Positions 10,240 to 22,991 are shown, numbered from the stretch's first letter. The stretch: 64,000 nt of DNA from Termitomyces sp. T153 (GCA_018296165.2 JACKQL020000007.1:1-64000), one strand, 5' to 3'. A program made the numbers and translations. The notes: a model not told the origin generated them from the sequence alone.

Positions 10240-13029
10240 CCCCCCCTCTAGTGTGTGGCATCTCAATGCACAGGGTAGAAGAAGTCCCTGATTGCTTGGT
10301 CCACCAGCAAGATAGGGTAGATTCCTTGTATGATGTGTGGGGCATCTGGATGTCTCTAGTGGAACTCCTTGACAAGTCCAGGGGCATGTACATTCTCCTG
10401 TGGCTCCCAGGAAATATCCTTGATTCCATAGCCTTTCCACTTCACCTTGTACTATAGTCATCTCCAGAATAAATGGCTGTCCAGGATTTCTTCCACTTCA
10501 TACTCTTCATTGTTGTTGACCACTACAAAGGGCAGTGGAGGTGGCAGACATTACCCCAGGATAGAATCTTTAGGGGCCAGGGTTAGTTTGACCACATTGA
10601 ACACTGGATGAAGCTGGCACATCCCCGTGGGGAGTTGGAGTCAATAGGCCAGGGGTCCCACCTATTGTTCCACTATGAATGGCTCTAATTGGCAGTGTGA
10701 CAGCTTTTTTGAGGGTTAGGTGGCCGTAATGTCAGAGGCATCCAGATAGACTCAATCTCCAGGCTGATATCTGTGCTCTAGGGTCCTTCCACAGTCATAG
10801 TATTGTGCCATGTCATCTTTTGCTTTTGCCAGTGCAGCTTGGGCCTCCTCCTGTGACCTCTTCATCCAGTCCACAAATTTGTTTACTGCCTCATTCTCTG
10901 AGAGTCAGGCCCAGGGTTCAAAACCCATGCATGGGTGCCATCCAGTGTCAAGGAAGAATGGGGAAAACTGGGTGGACACATGAACATGGTTGTTGTACTG
11001 GAATTTGGCATTGGGGAGGAGTTTGTCCCAGTCATCTTGGCACTCATTGCAGAAGAAGTGGAGAGACTGTTCCAGCTCCTGGTTTATGTGCTCCATCTGG
11101 CTGTTGGACTGTGGGTGGTAGGCAGTGGTGGTGTGGAGCTTTACTCCAAGCAGTTGGTAGAGCTTTCAGGTGAACTCCACTACAAATTGTGGTCCCTGAT
11201 CCAAGACATAAGCATCAGAGAGGCTGTAGAGCTTCCAGATGTTCCTCTAGTACAGGTTTGTGGCATCCATAGTGGAGCAGGTGGTATGGATTGGAATGAA
11301 GTGCACTCTCTTGCCATACAGGTCCACTACCACCATGATCACATCATAACCATAGGTGTCAGGGAGCTCTATGATGAAGTCTACAGATGCTACACTCTAT
11401 GGTTCCGCAGGCACTGGTAGTGGGTATAACTGTCCATAGGGGAGTTGGTGCTGGGGCTTGGTCCAGAGGCAGAGATCGCAGGTACTAGTATAGGACCCAA
11501 TGTACTAGGACATCTGGGGCCACTAGTAGTTCTGCAATACTAACTCCAGTGTCTTCCACCACCCAGGGTGCTCTGCAATGTGGGAGTCATGGTGTTGCTC
11601 CACAATCCTCCAATGGAGCTCTGGAATGTTGGGGACATAGATACAGTCTTGGAAGGTCAGGATTCTGTCTTAGAGGGCCCATTTGCCAGTGTGGACTGCC
11701 TTAACACCAATAGTATGCTCCAACTTCAGCATCTGAGTGGCCTGCACCACAAGCTCCTCCTGTTGACTGTCCCTATTACCCCATCATATGTCCCAGAGAA
11801 TGTCTGCCTCTCCTCCATCAACAGCAAGGCCCTCCATGGCTTGGATTGTGAACAATTCAGGGCAGAGGAGCATGATGTTACTGTTATCCCCTTCTCCCAT
11901 TCTGTGGTCCACTCTCTAAGACAGGGCATCTGGTTTTCCCATGCTCTGGCCAGGCTTGTGGTGCAAGGAGAAGTCAAAGTTGGCAAGGTAGAGGGACCAT
12001 TGGGCCTACCAGCGATTGAGCTTCTTAGCCATCCAGAAGTATTTTTCTGAGGTTCTTGTGATCTGTCCAGACCTTGAACTTGTGCCACGCACCTTCCAGA
12101 AAGTGCCGCCACTCCTCGAATGACCAGATGATGGCCAGCATTTCCTTGTCATGGATCTCATAGTTCCGTTCTACCGCATTCAGGCTTTTGGAGTAAAAGG
12201 CCACTAGATGCCACTTCCCATTCTCTGGAGATTGCTGTGAGAGCACTACTCCAGTGGCAAGTCGGAGCTGTCAGCCTCTATGCAGAAGGGAGAGTTGTCA
12301 TCTGGGAATAGGAGGACAGGCCTGGAGGTTATGGCATGCTTGAGAGTGTCAAAGACCATCTGCTCTGAAGATCCCCAGCTCCACATAACATTCTTTCTCA
12401 TGAGATCAAACAGCAGGCAGACATGGTGCGGGAAGTCCTGGATGAATCTCCAGTAGAAGTTTGCAAAACCAAGGAACACCTGTACCTCCTTCTTGTTTTG
12501 GGGCTCTGGCCACTCTGCCACACCTGCTACCTTCACCGGGTCCATCTCTGCTACTTTGTGGGAGATGATCAGGCCAAGGTACTCAATCCAGATTTGTTCA
12601 AACTTGCACTTCTCCAGCTTGAGGTAGAACTGGTGCTGGCAGAGGTGTTCTAGGACAAAACAAGTAATCCAATGGTGTTCCTCCAGCATTTTGGTGTAGA
12701 TGAGGATGTCATTGAGGTACACACACACTACACCCTCCACAATGAGGTCCTGGAAGATGTTGTTCATCATAGTCTGGAAGGTGGCTGGGCTGTTGGTAAG
12801 ACCAAAGAACATGATGAGCAGCTTGAACAATCCTCAGTTGGTCTAGAAGGCCACCTTCCACTTGTCTCCTTTCTGAATGTGCACATTGTTGTAATCCCAC
12901 CAGACATTCAGTTTAGTGAAGTATTGCATGCTCCAGAGGTTGTTGATGAGCTCAGAGATGAGGGCAAGGGGGTAACAGTTCTTCACTGTCATGGCATTGA
13001 GTACCTGGTAGTCCTGTACTAGTCGGAGG
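10240..13029 (-). pseudogene. Gypsy B pol: RT C-part, RNase H, IN, chromodomain
   Basis: Reading leftward from 13029: RT continuation from R-L-V-Q-D-Y, then F-G-L-T-N-S-P-A-T-F and the catalytic box (12708-12719), which reads Y-L-N-D instead of Y-L-D-D. RNase H with the region [12 protein letters not shown] follows (12025-12246), then integrase (L-P-x-A-x-F-Q-Y-N-N near 11000) and a C-terminal chromodomain (E-V-E-E-I-L-D and W-K-G-Y-G...W-E-P near 10340-10530). Stops and frameshifts break it throughout. The Asp-to-Asn change at the active site is CTCGAT to CTCAAT, a CpG-type transition. Confidence 0.8.
13025..13029. repeat. Target site duplication GGAGG (left copy)
   Basis: GGAGG at 13025-13029 is repeated at 24039-24043, immediately outside the two LTRs of Gypsy A. 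It marks that element as a single full-length insertion into Gypsy B. Confidence 0.9.
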
Positions 13030-14063
13030 TGTCAGGTTCTGCTGACAATGAGGGCTCAGCTATACTGGTGAATCCTTATTAGGTAGATGTGATGCCCTGC
13101 ACTTATAACCTAGCATTCTGGAGTTGGTGTGGAGTGAAGGGACTTGCAAAGAGGAGCTAGGAGAGGCAGTCCGAGTAAGTCTGGAATGGTCTGGAAGAGT
13201 CTAAGACCAAGTGTATTAGACATCAAACCTGGGTGGGCATCAGGAACAAGTTTGTAGGCGTGCAAATAGACTGCGGGGTAAGTGAAGACTTTGCAGTTGA
13301 TGGGGGTGGAGCCGGAGTTTGAAGGGGGATCACCAAGGCTTGATGGGTTCTGGGGCTGAGTGAGGAGCGAGGTCTGGAGTTGTTGTAAGAATGTTTGGGT
13401 TGTAGCATGTGCACGGAGTTCATGCTGACATTGGAGAAGAAAGGAACTTAGGGAAACAAAGGAAATATACATAGTCGAGACAAGACAGAGACAAGGCAAG
13501 ATAGGACAGAGAAAAGAGATAGATTTGAAACTAAAAATAGAAACTGAGACAAGACAAAGGATGAGACACAGGAAACCAGTAAATGCAATATCAAGACTAA
13601 AGTACCAGGGGTTGCTCTATGACTTATATACCGACTACTAGGTGGCTCTGGAGGGTAGAGGATATGGTGGCGGGGCTGGACAGAGCTGCATGGAGTCAAT
13701 GGGTGTCAAGTGCAATTGTGGAGCAGGCTGTGGTGACATTCTGATGGGATCAGCTGGAAAGCAGGTCACTCTGGGGTCATCAGAGCACTCCCCAGCAGGT
13801 CAGGGGAATTAGGGTGGAGGGTTGGGGTTGTGTGACATGGTCAAGAGCGGTGGGGGAAGTCTTGGGAGTTCAGGGAAATTCAGGAGATGTGTCAACAGCT
13901 GTGGAAAAGGCATCAGAATTGATCAGGGAGCCATTGGGATTTGCCAAGGAAGTGTTGGAGTTATCCAGAGTGGGCACAGAGGGTGGACAAGGATTGGGGG
14001 AGTTTGGTGGAGTGTTGGGGAGGACTGGAGATAATGTTGGGGTCTAGGGAGTGGGTTGTGACA
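13030..14063 (-). repeat. Gypsy A 3' LTR
   Basis: The left LTR of the full-length copy (plus-strand ends TGTCAGG...GTGACA). It has the same 1034-bp length as its partner at 23005-24038. Directly internal to it, TCACCCTCTCTTT (14064-14076) is the complement of a purine-rich tract AAAGAGAGGGTGA, the expected PPT. Confidence 0.88.
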
Positions 14064-14076
14064 TCACCCTCTCTTT

Positions 14077-14607
14077 AGCATTGAGACCCTTGAGACATGG
14101 GGCACAGTTTGGAAATTGGCAGGGTGTGGAAATCAAAGTTGAGCAATATTGATCAGACCGCAGTAGCGGCAGTGGCATGGGGAATAAAGTCAAAGCATGG
14201 CTGCCACTCATCAGGGGGTTCCTCCCAAGTCATTAAAAGGAGTCAGACATACTCTGGAGTTCCCAAACTTTCCCAATGTTGTCCTCCACATACTCTCTAG
14301 CAGCATCCTCATCCCCTTCAGCACATACCTCAATTTTTTTCTCCAAGGACTCTGAAGGTCAGCAGGACTGTAGGCGGGTCCAGGCAGTGTACTGTAGTCA
14401 TAAGTGCTGTCCCTTACTCATTGTGGCTGGAGTGCTAATTAAGTCCTGTCAGAGTTGTTGGCGGCAGTGGCGAGCCTCTTGGGGCTTTTGTCAGGAGAGG
14501 CCTCAGCACAGTCGGTGGCAGAATCGGTCCCCGCTTTTCATTCTAGGCCTGGTATTGGCCCTGGGGTGGTCTGCCCCATCCCTATAAGATTGAGAGTTGC
14601 GCAGACA
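14077..14607. other. Gypsy A 3' internal leader, antisense-ORF upstream region
   Basis: No intact coding frame. It separates the polypurine tract from the antisense ORF and would be the 5' region of that ORF. Part of it (about 14190-14290) is recognisably conserved, in reverse, at 6660-6755 in the other A element. Confidence 0.45.
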
Positions 14608-15906
14608 AACATGATGCCGAAGCACTTTGCAGAGGCCATAAGGCAAGCAAGAGGTCCTCTGACGTTAGACTGGTGTCAGGCAGTGGCTCCAGTGCATCAT
14701 TGGCATGTCCCTTCTTTATCAAGCTAACCCACATCTCTAGTGCGCATTCTGTACCTGGCAGGGTGAATAGTGCAAGTTTGAGGAGCCTGTGCCAGGAGTG
14801 TGGTGGGACACATCAGTGTGTCTTTCATGTTGCTCGCGGCATGAGAAGTGCTCTGTCACTCTGAGTTGGTGTGTCATGCAGTTGGAGGAGGGTCAGAGGA
14901 GTAGGGTGTTGGGGCAGGGTTCTGGGGTAGAGGGGGGAGTTGGCACAGGGTGGCCACCAATGAAAGTTGGGCCCCCATGGGGTGGGCGGAGGGAAGGAGC
15001 CCCCACAACGTGCAATAAGGGTAAGCAGAGGGCATCCCCCTCACCAGAGGCAGGGCCTAGCAAGCAGGCACAGGGGGAGCCAGTGATAGCAGGCCCTCTG
15101 GGTCCTACAGTGTATTCTCCAATCTCTAGGGCCTTGGTTGAGCAGTCTGTGGGAGGGTCATGGTCAGCCGCCGAGGCTTTCCTGTGGCATTGGGTAAAGG
15201 AGTTGGAGCAGTTGTTGGCCACACACGGGGAGGAAGCTTGTAGGATGGGGGAGGAGAGGGACAGGTTTTGGAGGGAGCTGAATAGGGCTTGGAGGGAATG
15301 GAACTTGGCACATATGAATAAGGACATTGCCATGGGCACTGCCATAGAACAATTGTCACAGCTTCAAGAGCTGCAAGCGCATATGGGGCTGTTGGAGGCA
15401 TGGGTAGAGGCAGTGGAGCAGCAGTTGGAGGTGCGGGGGACTCAGTGGGGGCCCAGTGTGGGGGTGACCCGAGTGATGGCAGAGAGGGCATGGCAGCAGG
15501 AAGAGTGGCTTGCCAATAAGGCAGCCTTGGGGCGGCGGGGAGTGCTCTATAAGTGCTTCCTTCATTTCCCATTTCCTATGAGCTGATTTCCACAGACTGG
15601 GCCAGGGAGCACTGCATCCTCCTTGACAGAGCATCAGCAGCGCTGGGGTCCATCCACAATGGGTTGGTGAGGATGCCCAGGAATCTTCTGCCAGAGTTGG
15701 GGCAGGGGGTCATGCAGATGGGGCGTCTGCTGGCAGGGCATCAGTGGAGGGCAATGGCAGATCCTAGAGTATGGTGGAAGGTGGCAATGGACATGGCAGA
15801 GCTGCTCCTGGAGCATCCCAAAATTCTGGCAACAGTAGTAGCGCAACTGGAGATGGATCTGGTGGGGAGGATAGTGGAGGTGGAGTCAGAGGAGGAGGAG
15901 GAGTAG
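14608..15906 (+). pseudogene. Antisense accessory ORF of Gypsy A (unknown protein)
   Basis: The main open pieces are 14789-15586 (265 codons) and 15553-15906 (117 codons), joined by a frameshift near 15560-15590. The earlier part (about 14608-14790) lies in other frames. Visible features: an F-A-E-A-I-R-Q-A-R-G...T-L-D-W-C segment, a Cys-rich stretch (about 14790-14870), a low-complexity Gly/Pro/Ser linker, a long Glu/Gln/Ala-rich region likely to form a coiled coil (15150-15480), a hydrophobic/aromatic C-terminal region, and an acidic tail of Glu residues before TAG. It is read opposite to gag-pol. A relative occurs at 6227-6490. I do not know the function; similar uncharacterised repeat-associated proteins exist in Agaricomycetes as far as I recall. 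Confidence 0.6.
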
Positions 15907-16129
15907 GGGCTTTCTTGGACTGGTCTTCTTGTGCTCCAAGCCTGTTGTACCTCTATAACATTGTATAATATCGGTATACAGCTGCTTCTGGACATTTGGC
16001 CTGGATAAGTGACTCTTTTTAGTATTAAGTGAGGGGGAGTGAATAAAACACATAGGGGGTACTCATGGGAGTTGAATCTCTGGTGAATCCAGAGGCGGGG
16101 ATTATGCCCACTGATGCCATCTGTACTTG

Positions 16130-19100
16130 CTAGTCCTGGGGGTCCCAGGGCTTGGTAGGGTGTTGTCGATGGAAGTCCTGGAGTTTGTTGGGGGCTCCAT
16201 CAAGGTTTTTTTGGAGTTTTCATGTGTCATCCTCAGATTTGTAGCCCTTCTAGTGGACTAAGTACTGGGGTTGCCCACGGACCATGCAGGAGTTGAGGAT
16301 TTGGTCGACTTTGTAGTAGTACTTGTCTTCAACTTTGATGGGGGGTGGTCAGTCAGGGCATTGGCCAGGGAAGGGGTCTGGGGCATGTTTTTCAAAGAGT
16401 CAAATGTGGAACATAGGGTGGAGGCCTTTCAAGCCTGGAGGTAGGTCAAGTTTGTAGGCATGCATGAAGACTTTCCAGAGGACTTTGAAAGGACCAAGAC
16501 ATTTGTGGTCTAGTTTGATGGAGGGCCTCCAGGTCTTGAGGTTGCATTAATCAAGCCAAACCAAGGTGCCGGGGGGCCAGTCAGAGGTAGGGTCACATTG
16601 GGCATCAGCATGTTTAGAGTAGGCTTGATTGGTGGTGTTTATCTTGTCCTAGAGGAACTGGTGAAGGGATCGGAGGTCTTTAGTGACCTCATAAGTGATG
16701 TGGGAGGGGATGTCTTTCAGGGATAGAGTGAGTCAGGAGTTGTAGCCTTTGTTGGCATAGAAGGGGGAGACTCCAGTGGTGGAGTGGGGCATGTTGTTGT
16801 AGGTAAATTCGGCAAGGGGGAGTTCTGTGCACCAGTCATTCTGTAAATAGTTAACATATAGGTGGAGATACTGCTCCAGCATCTAGTTTACTTGTTCTGT
16901 TTGTCCATCAGTCTCCGGGTGATAGGCAGTAGAGAGGCTGGTTTTGATTTTGAGCACCTTGCATAGCAATTGCCAAAAGTGGGATATAAACAGGGGTCCG
17001 TAGTTGGAGACAATGTCATCTGATAGTCTGTGCTTGGAGAATACATGCTTGAGAAACAGTTTGGCGAACTCTGGAGCATTGTCAGTGGTGTGGCAGGGGA
17101 TGAAGAGGGCTTGTTTGGTGAGGTGGCAAATGATGACAAGGATTGTGTTGAAACCTTTGGAGTCGGGGAGTTTGACAATATGATCCATTGATAGGGAGGA
17201 CCAGGAGTAGTAGCCAATGGGGAGGGGTTTCAATAATCTGTGGGGGTTGTGGCGGGGTACCTTGGCCTGGAGACAAGGTTCATAGGCCCTTATGTATTGC
17301 GTGACATCCTTCTTCATTCCTGGCCAAAAGTAAGTGTGGGAGATGAGTTAAAGGGTCTTACAAATTCCTGGGTGCCCCTGGAGCTTGTAGTTGTGGTGTT
17401 GCTGGAGTATGTCAAGGCAGCTGGACTTGTGGTCTGGAGCATAAATTTGTCCACTCTGGAGCAGGAGGCAGTGGTCCAGAGACAGTGAAAAAGGGTTCTG
17501 AGTGCTTAACTCATCGGGATTGTTGCGGGGGTTGTGCTGAGTGAAGTAGGAGTCTGGGGGTGAATTTCTGATTTGCTGGAGGATTCCTTCTTCATTTAAA
17601 ATTAGCACAGCATGTAGATGTTTGGGGGGGATTACCACTCAATGGTTGAATGCATTCCATTTGGCTTCAAATGACTTTGGATACACGTTGGACCTTCAAG
17701 TGAGAGCATTGGGCTTTGCGCCGAGTCACCCAGGGCAGTAGTGGATGGTGAAGTTGTACTCTGAGAGGGTTTCAGACCATTGAGCTTGGCAATGGCTGAG
17801 CTGTTTTGTGGTCGTGAAGTATTGCAGGTTGTTGTGGTTGGAGTAGACTTGGATGCGGTGCAGGGATTCCTTGAAGTAGGCCTGCCACTGATGGAAGGCT
17901 TTGATGATTGTGAGGAGTTCTTTGTCATAGATGTCATAGTTGAGTTCCACGGGAATCATCAATCAGGTGTAGAAGGCAACAGGATGGAGATCCTTGCTCC
18001 TAGAGTCCGACTGGGAGAGTATTCCAGCAATAGCGTAGTCAGAGGCATTGCATTCAAGCACAATTGGCAGGAAGGGGTCAAAATGGCAGAGGACCAGGGT
18101 AGAGGTGAAGGCCTTCTTCAGGAGGAGGAATATGCTTTGGCCCTTGCTGTCCCAATCTCAAGGGGTGTCCTTCTATGTGAGTCAGTTGAAGAGTTTGGTG
18201 ATGCCAAAGTAGTTGTTGATGAAACGGCGATAAAAGTTAGCAAACCCCAGGAATGACTGTACCTCCTTGATGTTCTACAGCAGGGGCCAGTTGAGTATTG
18301 TGTTGACCTTGGCAGGGTCCATGTGCATGCCATTGGGAGTGACAATGACTCTGAGGTATTTGACCTCTGTCATGTGAAAGGAGCACTTCTCAGGTTTGGC
18401 ATGGAGGTGATACTCCCAGAGTCATTCCAAGATGTGGCGGACATGCTCCGAATGCTCCGTTAGTGAATTCAAGTGGATCAGGATGTCATCTAGGTACACA
18501 ATAACAAAAATATCATTCATGTCATGGAAGATGTCATTCATGAAGTACTAGAAAGTGATGGGGGAGTTAGTTATTCCAAAGGGCATTACGAGGTACTCAA
18601 AGAGGCCATAGTGGGTGCAAAAGGCGGTCTTCCATTCATGTCCCAGAGTGATCTGGATGTTGTTGTAGCCAGAGCGGAGGTCTATCTTTGTGTAGATCTT
18701 GGCACTGCAGAGACGATCAACAAGGTCTCCAATTAAGGGGAGGGGATACCGGTTCTTTTTGGTGAGTTTGTTGAGCCCCCAATAATCCACACAGAGTCAG
18801 AGTGACCCATCCTTCTTCTTGGCAAACAGGACCAGAGTGCTGGCAGTGGAGATTGATGGGTGTATGAAACCCTTGCTGAGCATGTCATTGAGGTATTCCT
18901 TCAGGGCCCAGAGCTCAATCTCAGACATGTTGTAGATCTTGCCAAACGGAGATGAGGTACCTTCTTCAAGGTCAATCTTGTGGTCATAGGAGTGGTGCAG
19001 GGGAAGTTCTTTGGCACTCCCTTTGGAGAATATGTCAGCAAACTCATGATACTCCAGTAGAACTACTTCAGATAGGATCCGTTCCTCTGTTTTGCTCTCC

Positions 19101-19270
19101 AGCATGGTGGTTCCTGCACAGAGGTGCTCCTCTGGTAGGGCTGGCATGATTCGTAACTGGAAGGTGGGGGTGCCATCTTGTAGAATGCATGCAAAGGGGA
19201 CAGCACCAATGATTTTAATGTCAAGGCTTCCAGAGTCAACAGAGTTGGATGTCAGGGTGGTAGCGGTCAA
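16130..19270 (-). pseudogene. Gypsy A pol: RT, RNase H, integrase, chromodomain
   Basis: RT begins after the protease region with an A-K-K-K-D-G-S-L end at about 18800. It continues with [16 protein letters not shown] and an intact Y-L-D-D box (about 18490-18500). RNase H follows (Y-D-I-Y-D-K-E-L near 17920), then the H2C2 zinc-binding segment (17348-17638), the integrase core (S-M-D-H-I-V...H-P-E-T-D-G-Q-T-E-Q at 16883-17317) and a chromodomain (16130-16345). Several in-frame stops (Trp/Gln/Arg codons to TAG/TGA) and frameshifts inactivate it. Confidence 0.85.
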
Positions 19271-19359
19271 GTCTGGAGTGGTGGCGGAGTTGGTCAGGGG
19301 TTTTGAGCATTGCTGGTTGGGGTACCACGGGCCTTTGTATCAATTCCGAGATATGTTGG

Positions 19360-20443
19360 GAGGCAGCTGTCATAATTTGATTGAGGGTGACCAAGGTGGA
19401 GTTGCACTTCCTTCTTCATTGGGGTTGCTGTCAGCGGTTGAGGGGCTCTGGGTTGCTCCAGAGGTGCTGGCACTGGAGTGGGAGACATCAGAGCCCAAGA
19501 TAGGCTGGAGGTGGAGGGGAATGGCAGCCACTAAACTTGCTTCAGGGCTAGGGAATTGCATGGTAAGGTTCTTCCAGTCAATGTCAGGGTTGATGTCTTG
19601 CAGCCACAGGAGTCTGAGCACAATCAGAGTTGACAGAGATAGTTGGGTGATGAGGAGCTGGGCCTGAAACTGCAGGTCATTGTCAAGGGTGAGGGTGTTG
19701 TTGTAGTATTGAGTGATTCTGGTCATAGCAGGGCTGCCATTAAAGAGTTGGAGCTCAAGGAGTTTGTTGAGGTTATTGCATTGGAGGTCAAGTTGACTGC
19801 TGACAAAGGTGCTGGAGGCGCCACTGTCAATGAGGGCAGGAAATACCTTGGGCAAGCCGTTGAGTCAGACATTGATGATAAATGACCATGCAGACCTGGA
19901 GCAGAGCTGCGGAGGAGTCCAGGGGTGGTCAATCATGGTCTCGGAATTCTCAGAGGAGGGTGAGACACTGAAAGGTACCAGCCCAGAGTTGGTGGGGTTG
20001 TCCCAGTTGAGGCAGAGGGTGAGGCTGGGCCAGTCAATGCAGGTGTTGGTAGAGTGGAGCTATGAGAACCCTAAGATGACGGGGGTGGAGGGGTGTAGTT
20101 TTGTGACAAGTAGTCGGAGTTTTTGCTGTTATCCATTAGCAAAAGTCATAGTCGTTTCCAGGCAGTGTGTGATGTCTCCCACTGGAGTGGGGTCTTCATC
20201 AAAGAGTTTGAGGGGAATTGAGGCAGGGAGGCATTGGAGGGGGTGGGGAGTGAGTGCTGCCAGGAACTCATTGATGAAGTTATCAGTGGTGCCGCTGTCA
20301 ACTAATGTGGGGATGGGGTTGTCAGTGAAGGGAAGAGTGGTGCAAAGAAGGAGGTTGGTGGAGAAATGGAAGGTTGTCCAGGGTGAGTATTGTTGTGCAG
20401 AGAAGTGTGGCTGGGGCAGAGAAGACGTTGGGGGCTGGTCCAT
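19360..20443 (-). pseudogene. Two tandem retropepsin domains of Gypsy A
   Basis: The first domain has L-V-D-S-G-T (GAC-AGC-GGC complement at 20291-20299) and, about 70 residues later, V-I-L-G-F-S followed by a stop where Trp is expected, then I-D-W. The second has L-I-D-S-G-A (19820-19828) and the corresponding I-V-L-R-L-L-W-L...I-D-W end. Both lie between the zinc knuckle and RT on the same strand. The matching order of motifs suggests an internal duplication. The second has R where the flap-adjacent Gly of I-L-G normally sits, so it may be degenerate. Confidence 0.7.
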
Positions 20444-20539
20444 GGTCTAGTGCATCTTCAAGACCTGAACCGCCAACTTGTTTTCCATAAACTGGTAGTC
20501 ACAGTCTTCTCCATTGATCGTCCACATGGTGCATCCCAT

Positions 20540-22985
20540 CACCTGTCATTTAGGACAACTGCAAATAAAGTGTCCCTGCTCACCACATAGGATGCATGTG
20601 CCCTCCTTCCATCATTTCTCCTGAGTTTCCCCTAGCATGTCAATCCACATGCTATCCCACATCCTGTTTGTGCATAAGTCTTCTTGGTTGTTGGCAGGGT
20701 CCGAAATGTTGTCATGGTCATTGGGGTTGGCATCCAGGGGTTCTGGGGTTTCATAGAGGTCAGTGGCATTGAGCTGGGCAGGTGGACATTGTTCTGGGGG
20801 TCAATTGGTACTAGTAGTTCCTCAGCCTGGAGGAAAACAGGGCACAGGGTTGGCAGAGTTGGCAGGGATCAAGGGTTGGATGCCGTTGGTTGCTCCAGCC
20901 TGCCAGTTGGTGTTACCAGAGGTGTTCCAAGGGGTCTGGGGCACTGTGTTTTCACTGCGATCTTCTCAGTAACGTTGGTCAACCTGGGTAACGAGTGCCT
21001 TGTACCTGTCATAGGTAGTTTGCTTGGGTGTGAGGCAAAGGACATCCTTGATCCGTTGGGGCAGGGTGCGATGGAGGGCAAACTGGAGAGCATTGTAGTT
21101 CCAGCCGGTCTCATAGGCTTCTCATTTGAATTGTATGATAAAGGTTGTGAAGCGTTCATTGTTGCACATTCGGAGGTTAAAGAGGTTTTCCTCACCTCCA
21201 CTACAGTGTCAAAGATGCCAAACTTACTCAAGAATTCCTGGGTAAAAGCAAGCCAATTGGAGAGCACAGAGTTGTTGGAATCAAACTGGAGTAGTGCAGT
21301 GTAGTGATCAAAGGCAATACCCTGTAAATATGATGTGGCAAAGGCTACTTGTGAGCTCTCAAGTTGGAAGGTAATCAGCTTAGCTTGGAACATAGTCAGA
21401 CACTGAGTTAGGAAGATTTGCCACTTCCAGGGGTTGTGGCCAGTGAAGGGTTTGGGCTTCTGAATGTCGAGTTTACCTTCCTGGGCCAGTGCATCACAAG
21501 TATCATTCTGTGAGTTTTGAGCTTGGGGTGGGGGTCTGGTGTTGTAGTAGTAATAGTAGTTGTTTCCATTTCTGCACTGGGGGAGAAAGTTGTCCATGGC
21601 CAGGCCCCATCCTCTAGGGGGTCCGCTGTTGGGTGGTCCTCTGCTGGAGGGTTGGCCCACATTGCCCAGGGCAGGCCCTGAGGCCCATCAAGGGGGAGGG
21701 GGTCCTCTGGGAGTGGGGGGTCCAAAGCAATTTGTGTTGGCAGGAGGGTTAGGCATCAGAGCAGGCAGGAAATGAGGGGGGTTGGTGGGAAAGGGTGGTT
21801 GGGGCGCTCTGGAGCCTGTGGGCTGTCATGGAGGAACTGGGGCATTGGGACAGGGCAGAGGGGCATTGACATAGGGGGTGCAGAGATCAAAGTGAGGGGG
21901 TCGGTCTTGTGGGGGGCTGTTATGTGGGGCGTGCTCATCAGCAGAGTTACCAGGCTCGTCGACGTAAGAGGGAGTCCAGTTGTTGTTATTGATGCATGGG
22001 GGCAGCCGTTAGGAGTGGAGTTTGGGGATGGCAGGCTGGTCCCAGGTTTGGAAGGCGCTGGGAACAGAGTTGGCCTGGAAACCAGTGGAGAGGGCCAAGG
22101 TATGAGTGGCTGGTTGGTTGAACAATCCCCCCATGGAGTTAAGGTTCCTCAAGATGCTAGAGGCCACGTTGAGTTCTTTCTGCTGATGGGGAATAGGAGG
22201 CGGGGCTTTGCTTCATGTTCTGATGAGTTCCTTGCATTGCACATGGAAGGAGTAGACAGAGTCCAGAGGATCTTCAAAGGGGTAGGGGTTTGGACTGGTG
22301 TGGATTTCTTCGACCAATGCACAGAGCTCATTCCATAAGTTATCATCAATGCCCAGGGTGCCTTGCGTAGTCTCTGGGAGGTTCCCTTGCAAATAGCGCT
22401 TGTGGAAGTCAAGGAGTTGATCTGCCCAGACTTTTGGAGTTGCAAAGGTGTTGGGGTAGCCTAGGTTGGTGAGGAGGGTGCAGGTGCATCTTGCAAACTC
22501 CGCAGGAGAGAGGTGAAGGAAGCGGAGGACTTCATCGCGTTGTTGGACATAGGCTTCAACTCTTTGCTGCCTGGGAGAAGGGGGAACTTGAGCGGAGAAT
22601 GGTAAACAAGGGGGAGAGTAATGATCCATGGGCTCCAGAGGGGCTGGGGCTGCAGTGGGGACTGGATACACATAATAGTGGATGGGGGGAAGGTAGGCGG
22701 GGTTAGGGGGTGCTGCGGAGTATCTTTTGGGGTACATATGGAGATTGTTGCCATTGGCAGAGAATGCGGGGGGGCGGCACCAGCCCAGAGGTATTCCCTA
22801 GCTGATGGAGGGGGCATAGAACACCTGGTTGGAGTCAGGGGTCCAGTGACAAGGGATGTACTGATCTGCAAGGGGGCCTGGGTAGAATGGGGCATAGGGA
22901 TTTTCAGGTACTAGTTAACCATAGATGTTGGTTAGGTAGCTGGCGGGGTTGTATGTGGGGTTATATGCAGACATCAAGAAAGGGG
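20540..22985 (-). pseudogene. Gypsy A gag with CCHC zinc knuckle
   Basis: The N-terminal part (22213-22900) is Pro/Tyr-rich, followed by a helical region (L-H-L-S-P-A-E-F-A-R). A Pro-rich linker with frame changes leads to a capsid-like region (20869-21660; P-F-T-G-H-N-P-W-K-W and F-L-S-K-F-G). A canonical C-x2-C-x4-H-x4-C knuckle is encoded at 20555-20596. Frame shifts occur near 21000, 21700 and 22200. The leader resembles the remnant at 1235-1300 in the other A element. Confidence 0.75.
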
Positions 22986-22991
22986 TAAGGG

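Noticed and set aside
22213..22914. Plus-strand ORFs opposite the gag region
   Set aside because: They are shadows of the minus-strand gag; only the ORF at 14608-15906 has no coding frame opposite it and has a relative elsewhere.
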